Shown: positions 7,882-16,192 of the stretch, in pieces
Layout: every line of letters starts with the position of its first letter
How positions within the stretch are numbered: the first letter of the stretch is position 1
Made by a program: the position numbers and the translations under genes
Origin: Chryseosolibacter sp964493505
Lineage (GTDB): Bacteria > Bacteroidota > Bacteroidia > Cytophagales > Cyclobacteriaceae
Reading direction: 5' to 3'
DNA: 64,000 nucleotides
Assembly (NCBI GenBank): GCA_964493505.1
Contig: CAZBNP010000001.1
Span: forward strand, 248,001 to 312,000
The notes under the pieces: generated by a model
What the model saw: the letters and a program-made list of their open reading frames with translations, nothing else
What the model was told of the DNA's origin: nothing
Database searches by the model: none

Positions 7882-9480
7882 ATGGGATCAGCGACGATGA
7901 CTGCAGGCTGCCTGATGTTGTCACTCGGAATATTACTGACAACCGAGGCTACAGGGCAGGCGACGACGCGGAAGATGTCGACGATTATCAACCATCCGTC
8001 ATTGAATGTCTATGCACCCTACATCAGCGCTGACGCGAATGCGATTGTCTTCGTTTCAGACAATGCTGAAGACAATGTGCTCACACCGTTTTTCAGCTTT
8101 CGCGTAAAAGCAGACTGGAGCCCGCCACAGGTGTTGCCCCGCAATGTGTCTACACGACTTAACTTTCTTCGGGGCTATGGGTTGAGCGCTGATGGAGAAA
8201 CGCTGTTTTACAGCACGACGAAGTCGCCCGGCGTGGGTGGGTTCGATATCTGGATCAGCGAGTGGAGAGGAGCCTGGATGAATCCTTCGAATCCAGGGGC
8301 GCCGATAAATTCGCGCCAGCATGAAGCCTGTGCATCGCTCTCCACTGACGGCAAGACGCTCTACTTCATGCGGTGTGAGAAAATGGATCAGATGAAAGCC
8401 GAGCGGTGCAGCATATTTCGCTCTCAGAAGACGCCGACCGGTCAATGGGGAGAGCCGGAAGCGCTCCCCGATTTCATTAACACCGGTAATTCACAGACTC
8501 CCCGTATTATGGCTGATGGGGAAACACTGATTTTCTCGTCCGACAAGATGGGAGGACAGGGGGGAATGGATCTGTTTCTCACCCGTTTCGTCAACGGTAC
8601 CTGGACGAATCCGGTGGCTCTCAACTTTGTTAACACCGCGCAGGATGATCAGTACGTGAGTGTATCCGCGTTGGGCCGATACCTTCTGCGCGATTCGCCG
8701 GGAGAGCGGAAAAGTGAAATTATTGAATACCTGATACCGGATGAGCTTCGACCTCGAGGGATGACGAAGATAGACGGCAGAGTGGCAGGGCCTGACGACA
8801 AACCGGTGCCGGCGTACCTGTCCCTTATCGATCTAGGCAGCGGGCAGCGTGTGTACAATGGCCGGCCTGATAGTGATGGCACCTTCCTGATCTACGCTAA
8901 GGAGGGCAGTCGCTACGAACTTTCAATCGACCCCGAGTTCGGCGATAAGACCTTCTACTCGGAAGTCCTCGATCTTACCCAAGATCCGCTTCCCCAGATG
9001 CAGCGGGTCAGAGCTGTGTTGAAAACACCGGCGCCGGGTGATGAGATCGAATTGCAGGGCATCTCGTTTGTTGAATATTCGAGCCAGATCGATGCGGGCA
9101 AATCGGAGCGCGAACTTCGGCGCCTCACACGCCTCATCACAAGTAACCCGAGCCGGATGTTTGAGATCGGAGTGACGCTGGAGGGGTACCGGGAGGATTC
9201 ATTGCAGTCGCATCCCGACCTTACCGAGACAATGATTGATACTGTTTACTGGAAATACATCGACATCGATACGCTGGGGCAATTGTACGAACGCGATACC
9301 GCCTCCGTGAAGGTCATTTACCACAATGACCGCGCCACGCAGCAGGCGCAAGCATTAGTAGCCTACCTGGTCGCCAAAGGGGCGGATCCGACGAAAGTCG
9401 CCGGGTCGGCGGTGGCGATCCCTGCCGTACTCCCCGGCAACAAAAAGACGGCGATTAGGGCGAGGGTGGTCGATAGATGA
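7882..9480 (+). CDS. PD40 beta-propeller, carboxypeptidase-regulatory-like and OmpA-like envelope protein
   Basis: About 532 residues from ATG 7882, chosen because it starts a signal peptide (MGSATMTAGCLMLSLGILL, then TTEATGQ). ATG 7858 is an alternative. From about residue 45 to 280 there are TolB/PD40-like propeller blades such as YISADANAIVFVSD, GLSADGETLFYST, SLSTDGKTLYFMR and IMADGETLIFSSD. A carboxypeptidase-regulatory-like beta-sandwich follows (MTKIDGRVAGPDDKPVPAYL). The last 160 residues resemble a divergent OmpA-like region. This order resembles PorE-type proteins that tie T9SS to peptidoglycan, but the N-terminal TPR is absent and the OmpA part is weak. A periplasmic or outer-membrane role is inferred. 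Confidence 0.75.
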   Translation: MGSATMTAGCLMLSLGILLTTEATGQATTRKMSTIINHPSLNVYAPYISADANAIVFVSDNAEDNVLTPFFSFRVKADWSPPQVLPRNVSTRLNFLRGYGLSADGETLFYSTTKSPGVGGFDIWISEWRGAWMNPSNPGAPINSRQHEACASLSTDGKTLYFMRCEKMDQMKAERCSIFRSQKTPTGQWGEPEALPDFINTGNSQTPRIMADGETLIFSSDKMGGQGGMDLFLTRFVNGTWTNPVALNFVNTAQDDQYVSVSALGRYLLRDSPGERKSEIIEYLIPDELRPRGMTKIDGRVAGPDDKPVPAYLSLIDLGSGQRVYNGRPDSDGTFLIYAKEGSRYELSIDPEFGDKTFYSEVLDLTQDPLPQMQRVRAVLKTPAPGDEIELQGISFVEYSSQIDAGKSERELRRLTRLITSNPSRMFEIGVTLEGYREDSLQSHPDLTETMIDTVYWKYIDIDTLGQLYERDTASVKVIYHNDRATQQAQALVAYLVAKGADPTKVAGSAVAIPAVLPGNKKTAIRARVVDR

Positions 9481-9487
9481 CGAAAAC

Positions 9488-9512
9488 ATTTTTCACTCTT
9501 TCTGTGAAAAAT
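9488..9512. other. Perfect 9-bp inverted repeat behind the PD40 gene
   Basis: ATTTTTCAC (9488-9496) and GTGAAAAAT (9504-9512) pair perfectly across a 7-base loop, 7 bases after the PD40 gene stop. It is AT-rich and has no U-tract after it, so a strong intrinsic terminator is unlikely. A weak terminator or a protein-binding site is possible. Confidence 0.35.
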
Positions 9513-9526
9513 ACTGTATTAGGGCC

Positions 9527-9534
9527 TATTTTTG
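9527..9534 (+). promoter_or_regulatory. Possible -7 element for the 39-residue membrane peptide
   Basis: TATTTTTG fits TAnnTTTG and lies 22 bases before ATG 9557. No TTG is present at the right distance upstream, so only half of the promoter is seen. Confidence 0.3.
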
Positions 9535-9556
9535 GATCTCTAAAACGACAATACTT

Positions 9557-9676
9557 ATGAACGCAGACTGGTGGCCATTTTACGTTGTGATTTCCCTCTT
9601 CATTCTAGCCATTGTTTCGCCCTGGGTGTTTCCTAACAAACTCGTTAGCAAGAACAAACACGACAACAAGTTCTGA
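9557..9676 (+). CDS. Single-pass membrane peptide, 39 residues
   Basis: ATG 9557 to TGA 9674-9676. The peptide has one clear transmembrane helix (YVVISLFILAIVSPWVF) after a Trp-rich start (MNADWWPF) and a short basic tail (NKLVSKNKHDNKF). Its composition is typical of small membrane proteins rather than of chance frames, and a -7-like element lies just upstream. No family recognised. Confidence 0.5.
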   Translation: MNADWWPFYVVISLFILAIVSPWVFPNKLVSKNKHDNKF

Positions 9677-9758
9677 TATCTGAACGGTCGGCGACCGTTG
9701 CGTTTCAATAGAATTCTCTTCTTCTCCTGACATCTGGCCAGAGGCCCCTCAATTTTTA

Positions 9759-9766
9759 TTATATTG
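9759..9766 (+). promoter_or_regulatory. Possible -7 element TTATATTG before the aspartyl protease gene
   Basis: TTATATTG lies 19 bases before ATG 9786. The same octamer lies 22 bases before the gene at 11729 and 13 bases before the gene at 13443. It is one base short of TAnnTTTG. Only the recurrence supports it. Confidence 0.3.
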
Positions 9767-9785
9767 AGATAATTCGGCCAGCCTT

Positions 9786-11015
9786 ATGATACGATGGTGC
9801 CTGTCATGCGTATTGATTCTATCAGCCACGTCAGGATTTGGTCAGATTCTCGGGTTTTCACTTGCCGATGGCAAGAAGAAAGTGACTATTCCTGTAGAGA
9901 TCTACAACAATCTGGTCGTGGCGCCGGTGATCCTGAACGGTGCGCTTCCTCTGAAGTTCGTCATTGATACCGGTGTGCGCACGGCGATCCTCACGGAGAA
10001 GACATACACAGACATTCTCAATCTTTCCTATTCCAGGAAGTACACCATTTCCGGTCCCGGCGGAGATCAGCTTATCGATGCCTATATCACGAACAATGTG
10101 TCGCTGGAATTGCCGGGGGTTATGGGCCGCGGTCATGCGCTGCTTGTGCTGGGTGAAGACTATCTCGAGCTCAGAAATTACCTCGGTACCGACGTTCACG
10201 GTATTCTCGGCTATGAACTCTTCAGCCGCTTTATTGTCAAGATTGACTACGAAAAAAAGGAGTTGACGCTTATCACTCCTCAACACTTCAAGCGTCGTAG
10301 AAAATTTCAGGCGATTCCTATCAGGATCGAAGACACGAAACCCTATTTAACCACGTCGGTGGTACTTGCTGACGGTACGCAGCTCACGGCGAAGCTTCTG
10401 GTCGACAGCGGAGCAGGTCATGCGTTGATGCTCGAGCCCACCTCCGATCCGAGAATTGTCGTCCCTGACAGTACGGTAAGCAGTGTGATTGGACGGGGGC
10501 TCGGGGGCGAGATTACCGGAAAGGTTGGCAGAATCCGGTCGCTGAAAATGGGGACCTATGAAGTCGAAGACGTGATTGCCAGTTTTCCCGACCCTAACAG
10601 CTACTTCGACAGCCTGAAACTCGGCGCCACAAAAAGAAACGGCGCTATTGGCGGCGAGGTTCTTAGCCGTTTTACGGTTGTCTTCAACTTCCCGAAAGAG
10701 GAGATGTACCTGAAAAGGAATTCGGCTTTCAAGAAGAAATTTCACTATAACCTGAGCGGGATGACTGTGCGGGCCAAAGGTTCGCAACTGAATGTCTTTG
10801 AGGTCACCGAAGTGCGGGGACGGTCTACGGCGGATCAGGCAGGTGTGATGGCGGGTGATCTGTTGCTCAGCATCAATGGAATTAATACCAAGGCGCTGAC
10901 CCTCAATGTGATTAATGGCTTCTTCAACACCAGGCCTGGGAAAAAGGTCAATCTGATCATTGGGCGGAATGACGAGCAAGTCAAGATCTCCTTCAGACTG
11001 GAAGACCAGATCTAG
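9786..11015 (+). CDS. Exported retropepsin-like aspartyl protease with C-terminal PDZ domain
   Basis: 409 residues with a Sec signal peptide (MIRWCLSCVLILSATSGFGQ). Two retropepsin-like halves are visible: FVIDTGVRTAIL near residue 60 (DTG) and AKLLVDSGAGHALM near 205 (DSG). A PDZ domain covers about the last 90 residues (VRGRSTADQAGVMAGDLLLSINGI). The same architecture is common in Bacteroidota genomes. The protein probably acts in the periplasm or on the outer membrane as a peptidase, with the PDZ binding substrate C-termini. Substrate unknown. The single-chain pair of motifs suggests a pseudo-dimer active site; activity is not proven. Confidence 0.85.
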   Translation: MIRWCLSCVLILSATSGFGQILGFSLADGKKKVTIPVEIYNNLVVAPVILNGALPLKFVIDTGVRTAILTEKTYTDILNLSYSRKYTISGPGGDQLIDAYITNNVSLELPGVMGRGHALLVLGEDYLELRNYLGTDVHGILGYELFSRFIVKIDYEKKELTLITPQHFKRRRKFQAIPIRIEDTKPYLTTSVVLADGTQLTAKLLVDSGAGHALMLEPTSDPRIVVPDSTVSSVIGRGLGGEITGKVGRIRSLKMGTYEVEDVIASFPDPNSYFDSLKLGATKRNGAIGGEVLSRFTVVFNFPKEEMYLKRNSAFKKKFHYNLSGMTVRAKGSQLNVFEVTEVRGRSTADQAGVMAGDLLLSINGINTKALTLNVINGFFNTRPGKKVNLIIGRNDEQVKISFRLEDQI

Positions 11016-11043
11016 TGCGCCGTCGCAAATGCTTTGCTATGAA

Positions 11044-11520
11044 TCAGGAGCGTAGCCTGCTGAGTTGCTTTTTGCGCGTTTCATACGCTTTCTGTAACAA
11101 GACCTGTGTACGTTTGAATTTAAGCGAGTTTCTCAGGGTGCTGTAGAACGCGTCGGCAGAGAAATTCTGTTTGAGGATATAATCCAGGATCCCTTCCATC
11201 GACGATTCATGGTAGTTCGAATTTTTGAGAATCGTGATAGGAACATCTTTTGTCTTTCGACCTTTAGTTAAAGCATTGATAGCCTGGGTTAGCTCTCGTC
11301 TTCCGATGTTGTCGTCGATAAGGATGTAGTTTGGCCGGAAACGCATCAGCCGCTCCAGAATGCTCTGCAGGTCGAAGGCGATCTCGGTAATAATCCGGCG
11401 TCCACGAATTTGCTGAAGTTTCTCCAGAGTCTTTGTGAGGTCAATAGGGTTATTTCCTATCAACAGCACGTTCAATGGCTCCACGCTTTTTGCGACTTGT
11501 ACCTTTGCTTCCATATCCAC
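11044..11520 (-). CDS. Degenerate response-regulator receiver protein
   Basis: 158 residues. The fold order matches a CheY-like receiver: NVLLIGNNP as strand 1, YILIDDNIG as strand 3 with an Asp at the phosphorylation position, ITILKNSN as strand 4, and DYILKQN with the conserved Lys. The acidic pair that binds Mg next to strand 1 is replaced by Asn-Asn, so normal phosphorylation is doubtful. No output domain, only a basic helical tail (QKAYETRKKQLSRLRS). No histidine kinase is nearby. It may act as a phosphorylation-independent adaptor. Confidence 0.6.
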   Translation of the reverse strand: MDMEAKVQVAKSVEPLNVLLIGNNPIDLTKTLEKLQQIRGRRIITEIAFDLQSILERLMRFRPNYILIDDNIGRRELTQAINALTKGRKTKDVPITILKNSNYHESSMEGILDYILKQNFSADAFYSTLRNSLKFKRTQVLLQKAYETRKKQLSRLRS

Positions 11521-11728
11521 TTCTATTAAACAATGATATCAGGAAAAAGGTTACCAGCAAACTACTATCAGTTCCCCGACAGGCGGCAAAAAAACCATTC
11601 CCTGTTTCATGGTGATAGGGGTGGTTTTGTAACCCTGACGAAAAAGATATTCTTGTAATATCGCTGCGGAGGCATTGTGAGACATGAAGTTTTATTTTTT
11701 ATATTGACCGCGATTCAAACAAAATCCT
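11521..11728. other. Divergent intergenic region between the receiver protein and TIM-barrel protein genes
   Basis: This 208-base region lies between genes transcribed away from each other. It contains an imperfect inverted repeat (AAAACCATTCCCT near 11588 against AGGGGTGGTTTT near 11626). TTATATTG lies at 11699-11706, 22 bases before the next start, and may be a -7 element. Nothing that looks like a gene. Confidence 0.35.
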
Positions 11729-12691
11729 ATGAAACGCGATCAGTTCCTGAAAACACTTGGCCTCATAACCCTCGCTACCCCGGTGGCGCTGGCCGATTTG
11801 TCATGTAGCTCCAAACCTTCGGCGGAAAATAACACGGAAGGGCCGGCATCGGCCGGCAGCGATTTGTTCTTTAAGATATCCCTTGCTGAATGGTCTTTGA
11901 ATAAACAGTTGTTTTCGGGTGAGTTAGACAACCTCGAGTTTCCCGCGAAAGCAAAGAACGATTTTGGGATTAACGCCGTGGAATACGTCAATCAGTTTTT
12001 TGCTGACAAAGCCAGAGATCAGGCATACCTGAAAGAACTGAAACAGCGTTGCGACGACCTCGGGGTGCTCAGTGTGCTGATCATGGTGGATGAAGAGGGT
12101 TCACTCGGTGATGTTCAGGCCGCCCGTCGCCTTGAGGCGATAGAGAATCACAAAAAATGGGTTGAGGCGGCCCAATTCCTCGGGTGTCACTCTATAAGGG
12201 TAAACGCACACGGAGTAGGGTCGCGCGAGGAAGTAGCCGCAGCTGCAACCGATGGATTAGCGCAACTCTCACAGTTTGCAAAAGACTTCAAGATCAATGT
12301 GATTGTCGAAAACCACGGCGGATACTCTTCAGATGGCCAGTGGCTGAGCAAGGTGATCGCCGATACACAAATGGACAACTGCGGCACGCTTCCCGACTTC
12401 GGCAATTTCTGTATCGAAGGAGGGCCGGACGGATGCGTGACGTCTTACGACCGCTATAAGGGTACGGAGGAGATGATGCCGTACGCAAAAGGCGTGAGCG
12501 CAAAGGCGATGGATTTCGATGAGGCGGGCAACTGTGTGGAGACGGATTATGAACGGATGTTGCGTATAGTTAAGGATGCGGGCTACAAGGGTCATATCGG
12601 TATTGAATACGAGGGGCCGGGACTTTCTGAAGATGAGGGCATCCGGGCTACCAAGGCTTTGCTTGAGCGGGTAGGCGCCGCACTCTCCTGA
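11729..12691 (+). CDS. Exported sugar isomerase/epimerase-like TIM barrel (AP endonuclease family 2 fold)
   Basis: 320 residues. The N-terminus (MKRDQFLKTLGLITLA, then Cys in DLSCSSKPS) looks like an export or lipoprotein signal. The body is a xylose-isomerase-like barrel with acidic metal ligands in VIVENHGG, LPDFGNF and IGIEYEG. The family includes sugar-phosphate isomerases and keto-sugar epimerases. Export is common for Bacteroidota members, which act on carbohydrates in the periplasm. The substrate cannot be inferred and neighbours give no clue. Confidence 0.75.
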   Translation: MKRDQFLKTLGLITLATPVALADLSCSSKPSAENNTEGPASAGSDLFFKISLAEWSLNKQLFSGELDNLEFPAKAKNDFGINAVEYVNQFFADKARDQAYLKELKQRCDDLGVLSVLIMVDEEGSLGDVQAARRLEAIENHKKWVEAAQFLGCHSIRVNAHGVGSREEVAAAATDGLAQLSQFAKDFKINVIVENHGGYSSDGQWLSKVIADTQMDNCGTLPDFGNFCIEGGPDGCVTSYDRYKGTEEMMPYAKGVSAKAMDFDEAGNCVETDYERMLRIVKDAGYKGHIGIEYEGPGLSEDEGIRATKALLERVGAALS

Positions 12692-12802
12692 GCGGATTGT
12701 ATCCCTGAAAAGTCCGGCATCCTGCCTGTGGGAAAGTTTTTTATCAGACCGGGTTTAAGAATGGCACGTTTTTCGTAAATAGAGAGCATTAAACTCAACG
12801 TC

Positions 12803-13354
12803 ATGAAACCTCACTTTGTCTTGATCGCCGCGTTGTGTCTGGCATTTGCCTCGTGCTCCAATGGCCCGCTGGGGAAAAAAGTAAGAGAACCGTTCCAGGG
12901 CAATGCATACGAATCTAATAATCGTTTTTTCCGCGCTACCGGGAAAGGTGAAAGTTCGCAGGACAACATTGCGAGAGGAAAAGCCGATATCGAAGCGAAG
13001 TCCATGCTTGCCAGCCAGGTCAATATCACAATGAAACAGGTAGCGGACCAATACCTCGGACAGACGGAGAATGCTGACGCGGCGGATGTGGCAGACAAGT
13101 TCCAGAGCCTCGTGCGCGCAGTGATGAACACCGACATCGCCGACCTCCGAAAGATCGGGGAGCGAAAGTATTTCAATGAAAAGGAGAACAAGTACTCGGT
13201 ATTTATCGCATACGAGATCAAGAAGAACGCGATGCTGCGCTTCATGAAAAAACAGGCTAAGGTTGATAAGACAGTAAACGAAAGACAGCGCGCGCTGATC
13301 GAAAAGATTATTGACGAGGAAATACAAAAAGCAGATGCTGCCGATGTGGATTAA
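12803..13354 (+). CDS. LPP20-like lipoprotein
   Basis: 183 residues. A lipoprotein signal (MKPHFVLIAALCLAFASC) is followed by a Cys at residue 18. The mature part has the pattern of the LPP20 fold (FFRATGKGESSQDNIARGKA near residue 45, then KADIEAKSMLASQV). The C-terminal third is strongly helical and charged. Function unknown; such proteins sit in the periplasmic face of the envelope. It stands between the TIM-barrel gene and corA, all on the plus strand. Confidence 0.6.
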   Translation: MKPHFVLIAALCLAFASCSNGPLGKKVREPFQGNAYESNNRFFRATGKGESSQDNIARGKADIEAKSMLASQVNITMKQVADQYLGQTENADAADVADKFQSLVRAVMNTDIADLRKIGERKYFNEKENKYSVFIAYEIKKNAMLRFMKKQAKVDKTVNERQRALIEKIIDEEIQKADAADVD

Positions 13355-13421
13355 TCCCTTATAAAGATCTCCCTGTATAGCCGCTATTATTTTATCAATC
13401 GTTCTTTTTTTTGTGGAATGA

Positions 13422-13429
13422 TTATATTG
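13422..13429 (+). promoter_or_regulatory. Possible -7 element TTATATTG before corA
   Basis: TTATATTG lies 13 bases upstream of ATG 13443. A T-run ending in TTTG stands at about 13405-13413. The short distance to the start would leave a very short leader. Confidence 0.3.
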
Positions 13430-13442
13430 CAACCCTCAAAAA

Positions 13443-14396
13443 ATGATACGCGTCTACACCATATATCAGGGAAAAATTGAGCAGTTCAAAAATCCCGCTT
13501 TACGGGATATTCCCCATTATGAAAATGTCTTGTGGATAGACCTGCAGTCGCCTACGCCGGAGGAGCGGGAGTTTATCGAGAAGAGCTTCGCTATTGAATT
13601 TTTTACTTCGCAGGAGGTTCAGGAGATCGAGAGTAGTTCGCGTTTCTTTGAGACAGAAGAAACTGTCGAGATCAACCTGGGGTTTGTTTCCGCCGCCGAC
13701 GTTGAGTTCGGTGTTCAGAACGTAACCTTCATCCTCAAGAACCAGATCCTGTTTACGTATCGCCAGGGCGACGTAAAGACTTTTGCTGAAGCTGTACGGC
13801 GTCTGAAAACGATGAGTAAGGAGAAGAAAGACCACGGGCTGGACGTGTTTCTCGCGATCCTTGAAACCAGGATCGATGGCGATGCAGACCTTATTGAGAG
13901 CATCAACCGAAGAGTGAACCACGTCAGTAAGTCGCTTATCGGACAGAAGTCTCTGAAGGGGGACCTCCTGGTGGGCATCGCACAGCTCCAGGAGAACATC
14001 ATGATCTTGCATCAGGCAATTACGGAGAAACAAAGAGTGGTTAGCTCAATTATCCGTATTCCGGAGTTCAATCGGCTGGGTAATGAAAGGCTGACTATCA
14101 TCATACGCGATATCGCGTCTCTCCTTCAGCACTCTCAATTCAGCTCCCAACGTCTGGAGTATTTGCAGAACACTTTCCTAGGTCTTGTGAATATCGAACA
14201 GAACCAGGTGATCAAGATCTTTACCGTTGTGACGGTGGTCTTCATGCCGCCGACGCTGATAGCGAGTATCTACGGCATGAACTTTATTCACATGCCCGAA
14301 GTTGAGTGGCTTGCTGGCTATCCTTTTGCTCTCGGGCTGATGATCGTATCATCGCTCACCTTCCTGTGGTATTTCCGCCGCAAGAAGTGGCTATAA
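13443..14396 (+). CDS. corA: CorA-family magnesium/divalent cation transporter
   Basis: 317 residues, normal for the family. A large N-terminal cytoplasmic domain ends in long helices. Two transmembrane helices follow at the C-terminus (IFTVVTVVFMPPTLIASI and the last 30 residues) with the signature YGMNF between them. CorA forms pentameric channels for Mg2+ and sometimes Co2+ or Ni2+. It is separated by 65 bases from a TSUP permease gene on the same strand. Confidence 0.92.
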   Translation: MIRVYTIYQGKIEQFKNPALRDIPHYENVLWIDLQSPTPEEREFIEKSFAIEFFTSQEVQEIESSSRFFETEETVEINLGFVSAADVEFGVQNVTFILKNQILFTYRQGDVKTFAEAVRRLKTMSKEKKDHGLDVFLAILETRIDGDADLIESINRRVNHVSKSLIGQKSLKGDLLVGIAQLQENIMILHQAITEKQRVVSSIIRIPEFNRLGNERLTIIIRDIASLLQHSQFSSQRLEYLQNTFLGLVNIEQNQVIKIFTVVTVVFMPPTLIASIYGMNFIHMPEVEWLAGYPFALGLMIVSSLTFLWYFRRKKWL

Positions 14397-14461
14397 CAAA
14401 CACCCTGTGTCACGCCACATCAATCTGAACATTTGGTTAACTTGGTGTCCAAAGTAAATTC

Positions 14462-15214
14462 TTGATAGAGGTCTTCGGCTTTTCATTTACGACCAATCAA
14501 CTTTTGTTGTTCTCGCTGGTCGCTGTTTTTATTGGTATGTCCAAGACCGGTATTCACGGCGCGGGCATGATGGCAGTGCCACTTCTGGCACTGGTTTTCG
14601 GCGGACAACTGTCAAGCGGTGTACTTCTTCCTGTCCTGTGCATGGCGGATGTAATGGGTGTATGGTACTACCACCGCCATGCCTCGTGGCATCACCTGAA
14701 GAAGTTGTTTCCCTGGGCCGCATTGGGTACCGTGCTGGGTGCCGTTGTCGGCGGGATGATTGACGACTATACTTTCCGGATGGCCATGGGTGTGATCATA
14801 TTCGTCAGCATCGCGATCATGATCTGGCTTGAGCGAACGCAGCGCGAGAAGGTACCTGATTTCAAATGGTTTGCTTCGCTGACCGGCGTAGCGGGAGGTG
14901 TTACTTCGATGATCGGAAACCTTGCCACATCGGTGGTGGCCATCTATCTCCTTTCAATGCGCCTGCCAAAGAACGCGTTCATAGGAACAACGGCGTGGTT
15001 CTTCCTCGTGCTCAATTGGTTTAAGATCCCGTTCCACGTATTCGGCTGGAAGACAATCACCTGGAACACGTTGGGTCTCGACCTGCTGGCGCTTCCCTTT
15101 ATCGCCCTCGGCGGAGTCCTGGGCGTGACGATTGTAAAGAAGATCGAAGACCGCGCCTACCGGTGGTTTATCATCGCCATGACAATTGTTGCGTCTGTGT
15201 TCATGATAATATAG
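14462..15214 (+). CDS. TSUP family permease (TauE/SafE-like)
   Basis: 250 residues, with about eight hydrophobic segments and the family's glycine-rich start FIGMSKTGIHGAGMMAVPLL. I accept TTG 14462 as start: it gives the full first helix (MIEVFGFSFTTNQLLLFSLV), while the first ATG would remove it. The family exports or imports sulfonates, sulfite or other organosulfur anions; the substrate here is unknown. The neighbour on the other strand is a PLP enzyme of the D-cysteine desulfhydrase type. A link through sulfur metabolism is possible but unproven. Confidence 0.8.
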   Translation: MIEVFGFSFTTNQLLLFSLVAVFIGMSKTGIHGAGMMAVPLLALVFGGQLSSGVLLPVLCMADVMGVWYYHRHASWHHLKKLFPWAALGTVLGAVVGGMIDDYTFRMAMGVIIFVSIAIMIWLERTQREKVPDFKWFASLTGVAGGVTSMIGNLATSVVAIYLLSMRLPKNAFIGTTAWFFLVLNWFKIPFHVFGWKTITWNTLGLDLLALPFIALGGVLGVTIVKKIEDRAYRWFIIAMTIVASVFMII

Positions 15215-15230
15215 CTGATGGGCCTGCCGT

Positions 15231-16109
15231 CTAAGAATGCCCTTGCATCCCACCGGTGTGAACAACGACTACCGTGTCGCCTTTGCGGAAGTATCCATTC
15301 CTGACCAGGTCAATCACTGCGCACATCATCTTTCCGGTATAGACGAAGTCGAGACCGAGATTCAGGGATTCCTGGAACGATCTTATCACAGCCGTCACCT
15401 CGTCGCTCCGCTTCGCATATCCTCCATAAGAATACTGTGTCATTAATTCCCACTGAGTTGTGTGCAGTGGAGTGAGATAGCGCCGGATGCGGTCTTCGAG
15501 GAAACGTCCGTCTTTCAGAACAGACACGCCGATTATTTTTTTGCCGGGAGATGCTCCCCGGATAATTCCCGCCATCGTTCCGCCGGTACCTACCGGTAGA
15601 ACAATGTATTGCGCAGGAACAGCGTCGAGCAGCTTCCCGAATTCCTCGCACCCGGCAACAGCCAGTTCGTTGGTGCCCCCTTCGGGAACCAGAAAGAAAT
15701 CACCCCATTGCTGCCGCAGCTTCCCGGGGAATTCGGGGGCCTCCCTATCGCGATAGGTCTGGCGGTCGACGTACTGTAATGTCATGCCTTGCGCAGCCGC
15801 GAAGCGGAGCGTAGTATTCAGTGGAAGTACCTCTTCACCGCGGATGATTCCAATGGAGCTAAGGCCTGCTTCCTTTGTGGCTGCCGCTGTCGCGTAGATG
15901 TGGTTTGAGTATGCGCCGCCAAAGGTGAGGATCGTCTTGTGTCCCAGGCGCACCGCTTCCGCAAGGTTGTATTTCAGTTTCCACCATTTGTTTCCGGAGA
16001 TCCGGGGGTGATTCAGATCCTCGCGTTTCATCAACACACGCACACCAGCATTGCGCAGCAGGGGATGATCGCTGATGTCGAGGAGGGGTGTGGGTTGGTA
16101 TGGGAGCAT
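15231..16109 (-). CDS. PLP-dependent D-cysteine desulfhydrase / ACC deaminase-like enzyme
   Basis: 292 residues from ATG 16109 (MLPYQPTPLLDIS). The frame continues upstream to 16178, but that part is a translation of the GGCAAA-type repeat (Leu/Phe/Cys-rich) and is not credible. The PLP lysine lies in HPRISGNKWWKLKYNL and the phosphate-binding loop in LPVGTGGTMAGI. The family deaminates D-cysteine or 1-aminocyclopropane-1-carboxylate to a keto acid. The two activities cannot be separated by eye; D-cysteine desulfhydrase is more usual in bacteria of this group. Confidence 0.8.
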   Translation of the reverse strand: MLPYQPTPLLDISDHPLLRNAGVRVLMKREDLNHPRISGNKWWKLKYNLAEAVRLGHKTILTFGGAYSNHIYATAAATKEAGLSSIGIIRGEEVLPLNTTLRFAAAQGMTLQYVDRQTYRDREAPEFPGKLRQQWGDFFLVPEGGTNELAVAGCEEFGKLLDAVPAQYIVLPVGTGGTMAGIIRGASPGKKIIGVSVLKDGRFLEDRIRRYLTPLHTTQWELMTQYSYGGYAKRSDEVTAVIRSFQESLNLGLDFVYTGKMMCAVIDLVRNGYFRKGDTVVVVHTGGMQGHS

Positions 16110-16121
16110 GGGGCAGTAGTA

Positions 16122-16180
16122 ATAGCGAAAAGGCAAAAGGCAAAAAGCAAATAGCAAAAGGCAATATGCAAATGGCAATG
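16122..16180. repeat. GGCAAA-type dispersed repeat, copy in front of the PLP enzyme gene
   Basis: About 60 bases made of GGCAAA-like hexamers (AAAGGCAAAAGGCAAAAAGC and on). Longer relatives lie at 18718-18840, 25989-26127 and 42398-42463. It starts 13 bases upstream of the PLP enzyme start and ends just before the operator-like palindrome of the next gene. Confidence 0.75.
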
Positions 16181-16192
16181 GGGTTTATTTTG

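Noticed and set aside
11588..11637. Imperfect hairpin as an intrinsic terminator
   Set aside because: Both flanking genes are transcribed away from the region, so no transcript needs to end there, and the stem is mismatched.
16110..16178. N-terminal extension of the PLP enzyme (23 residues)
   Set aside because: It is encoded by the GGCAAA-type repeat. The family start is at MLPYQPTPLL.
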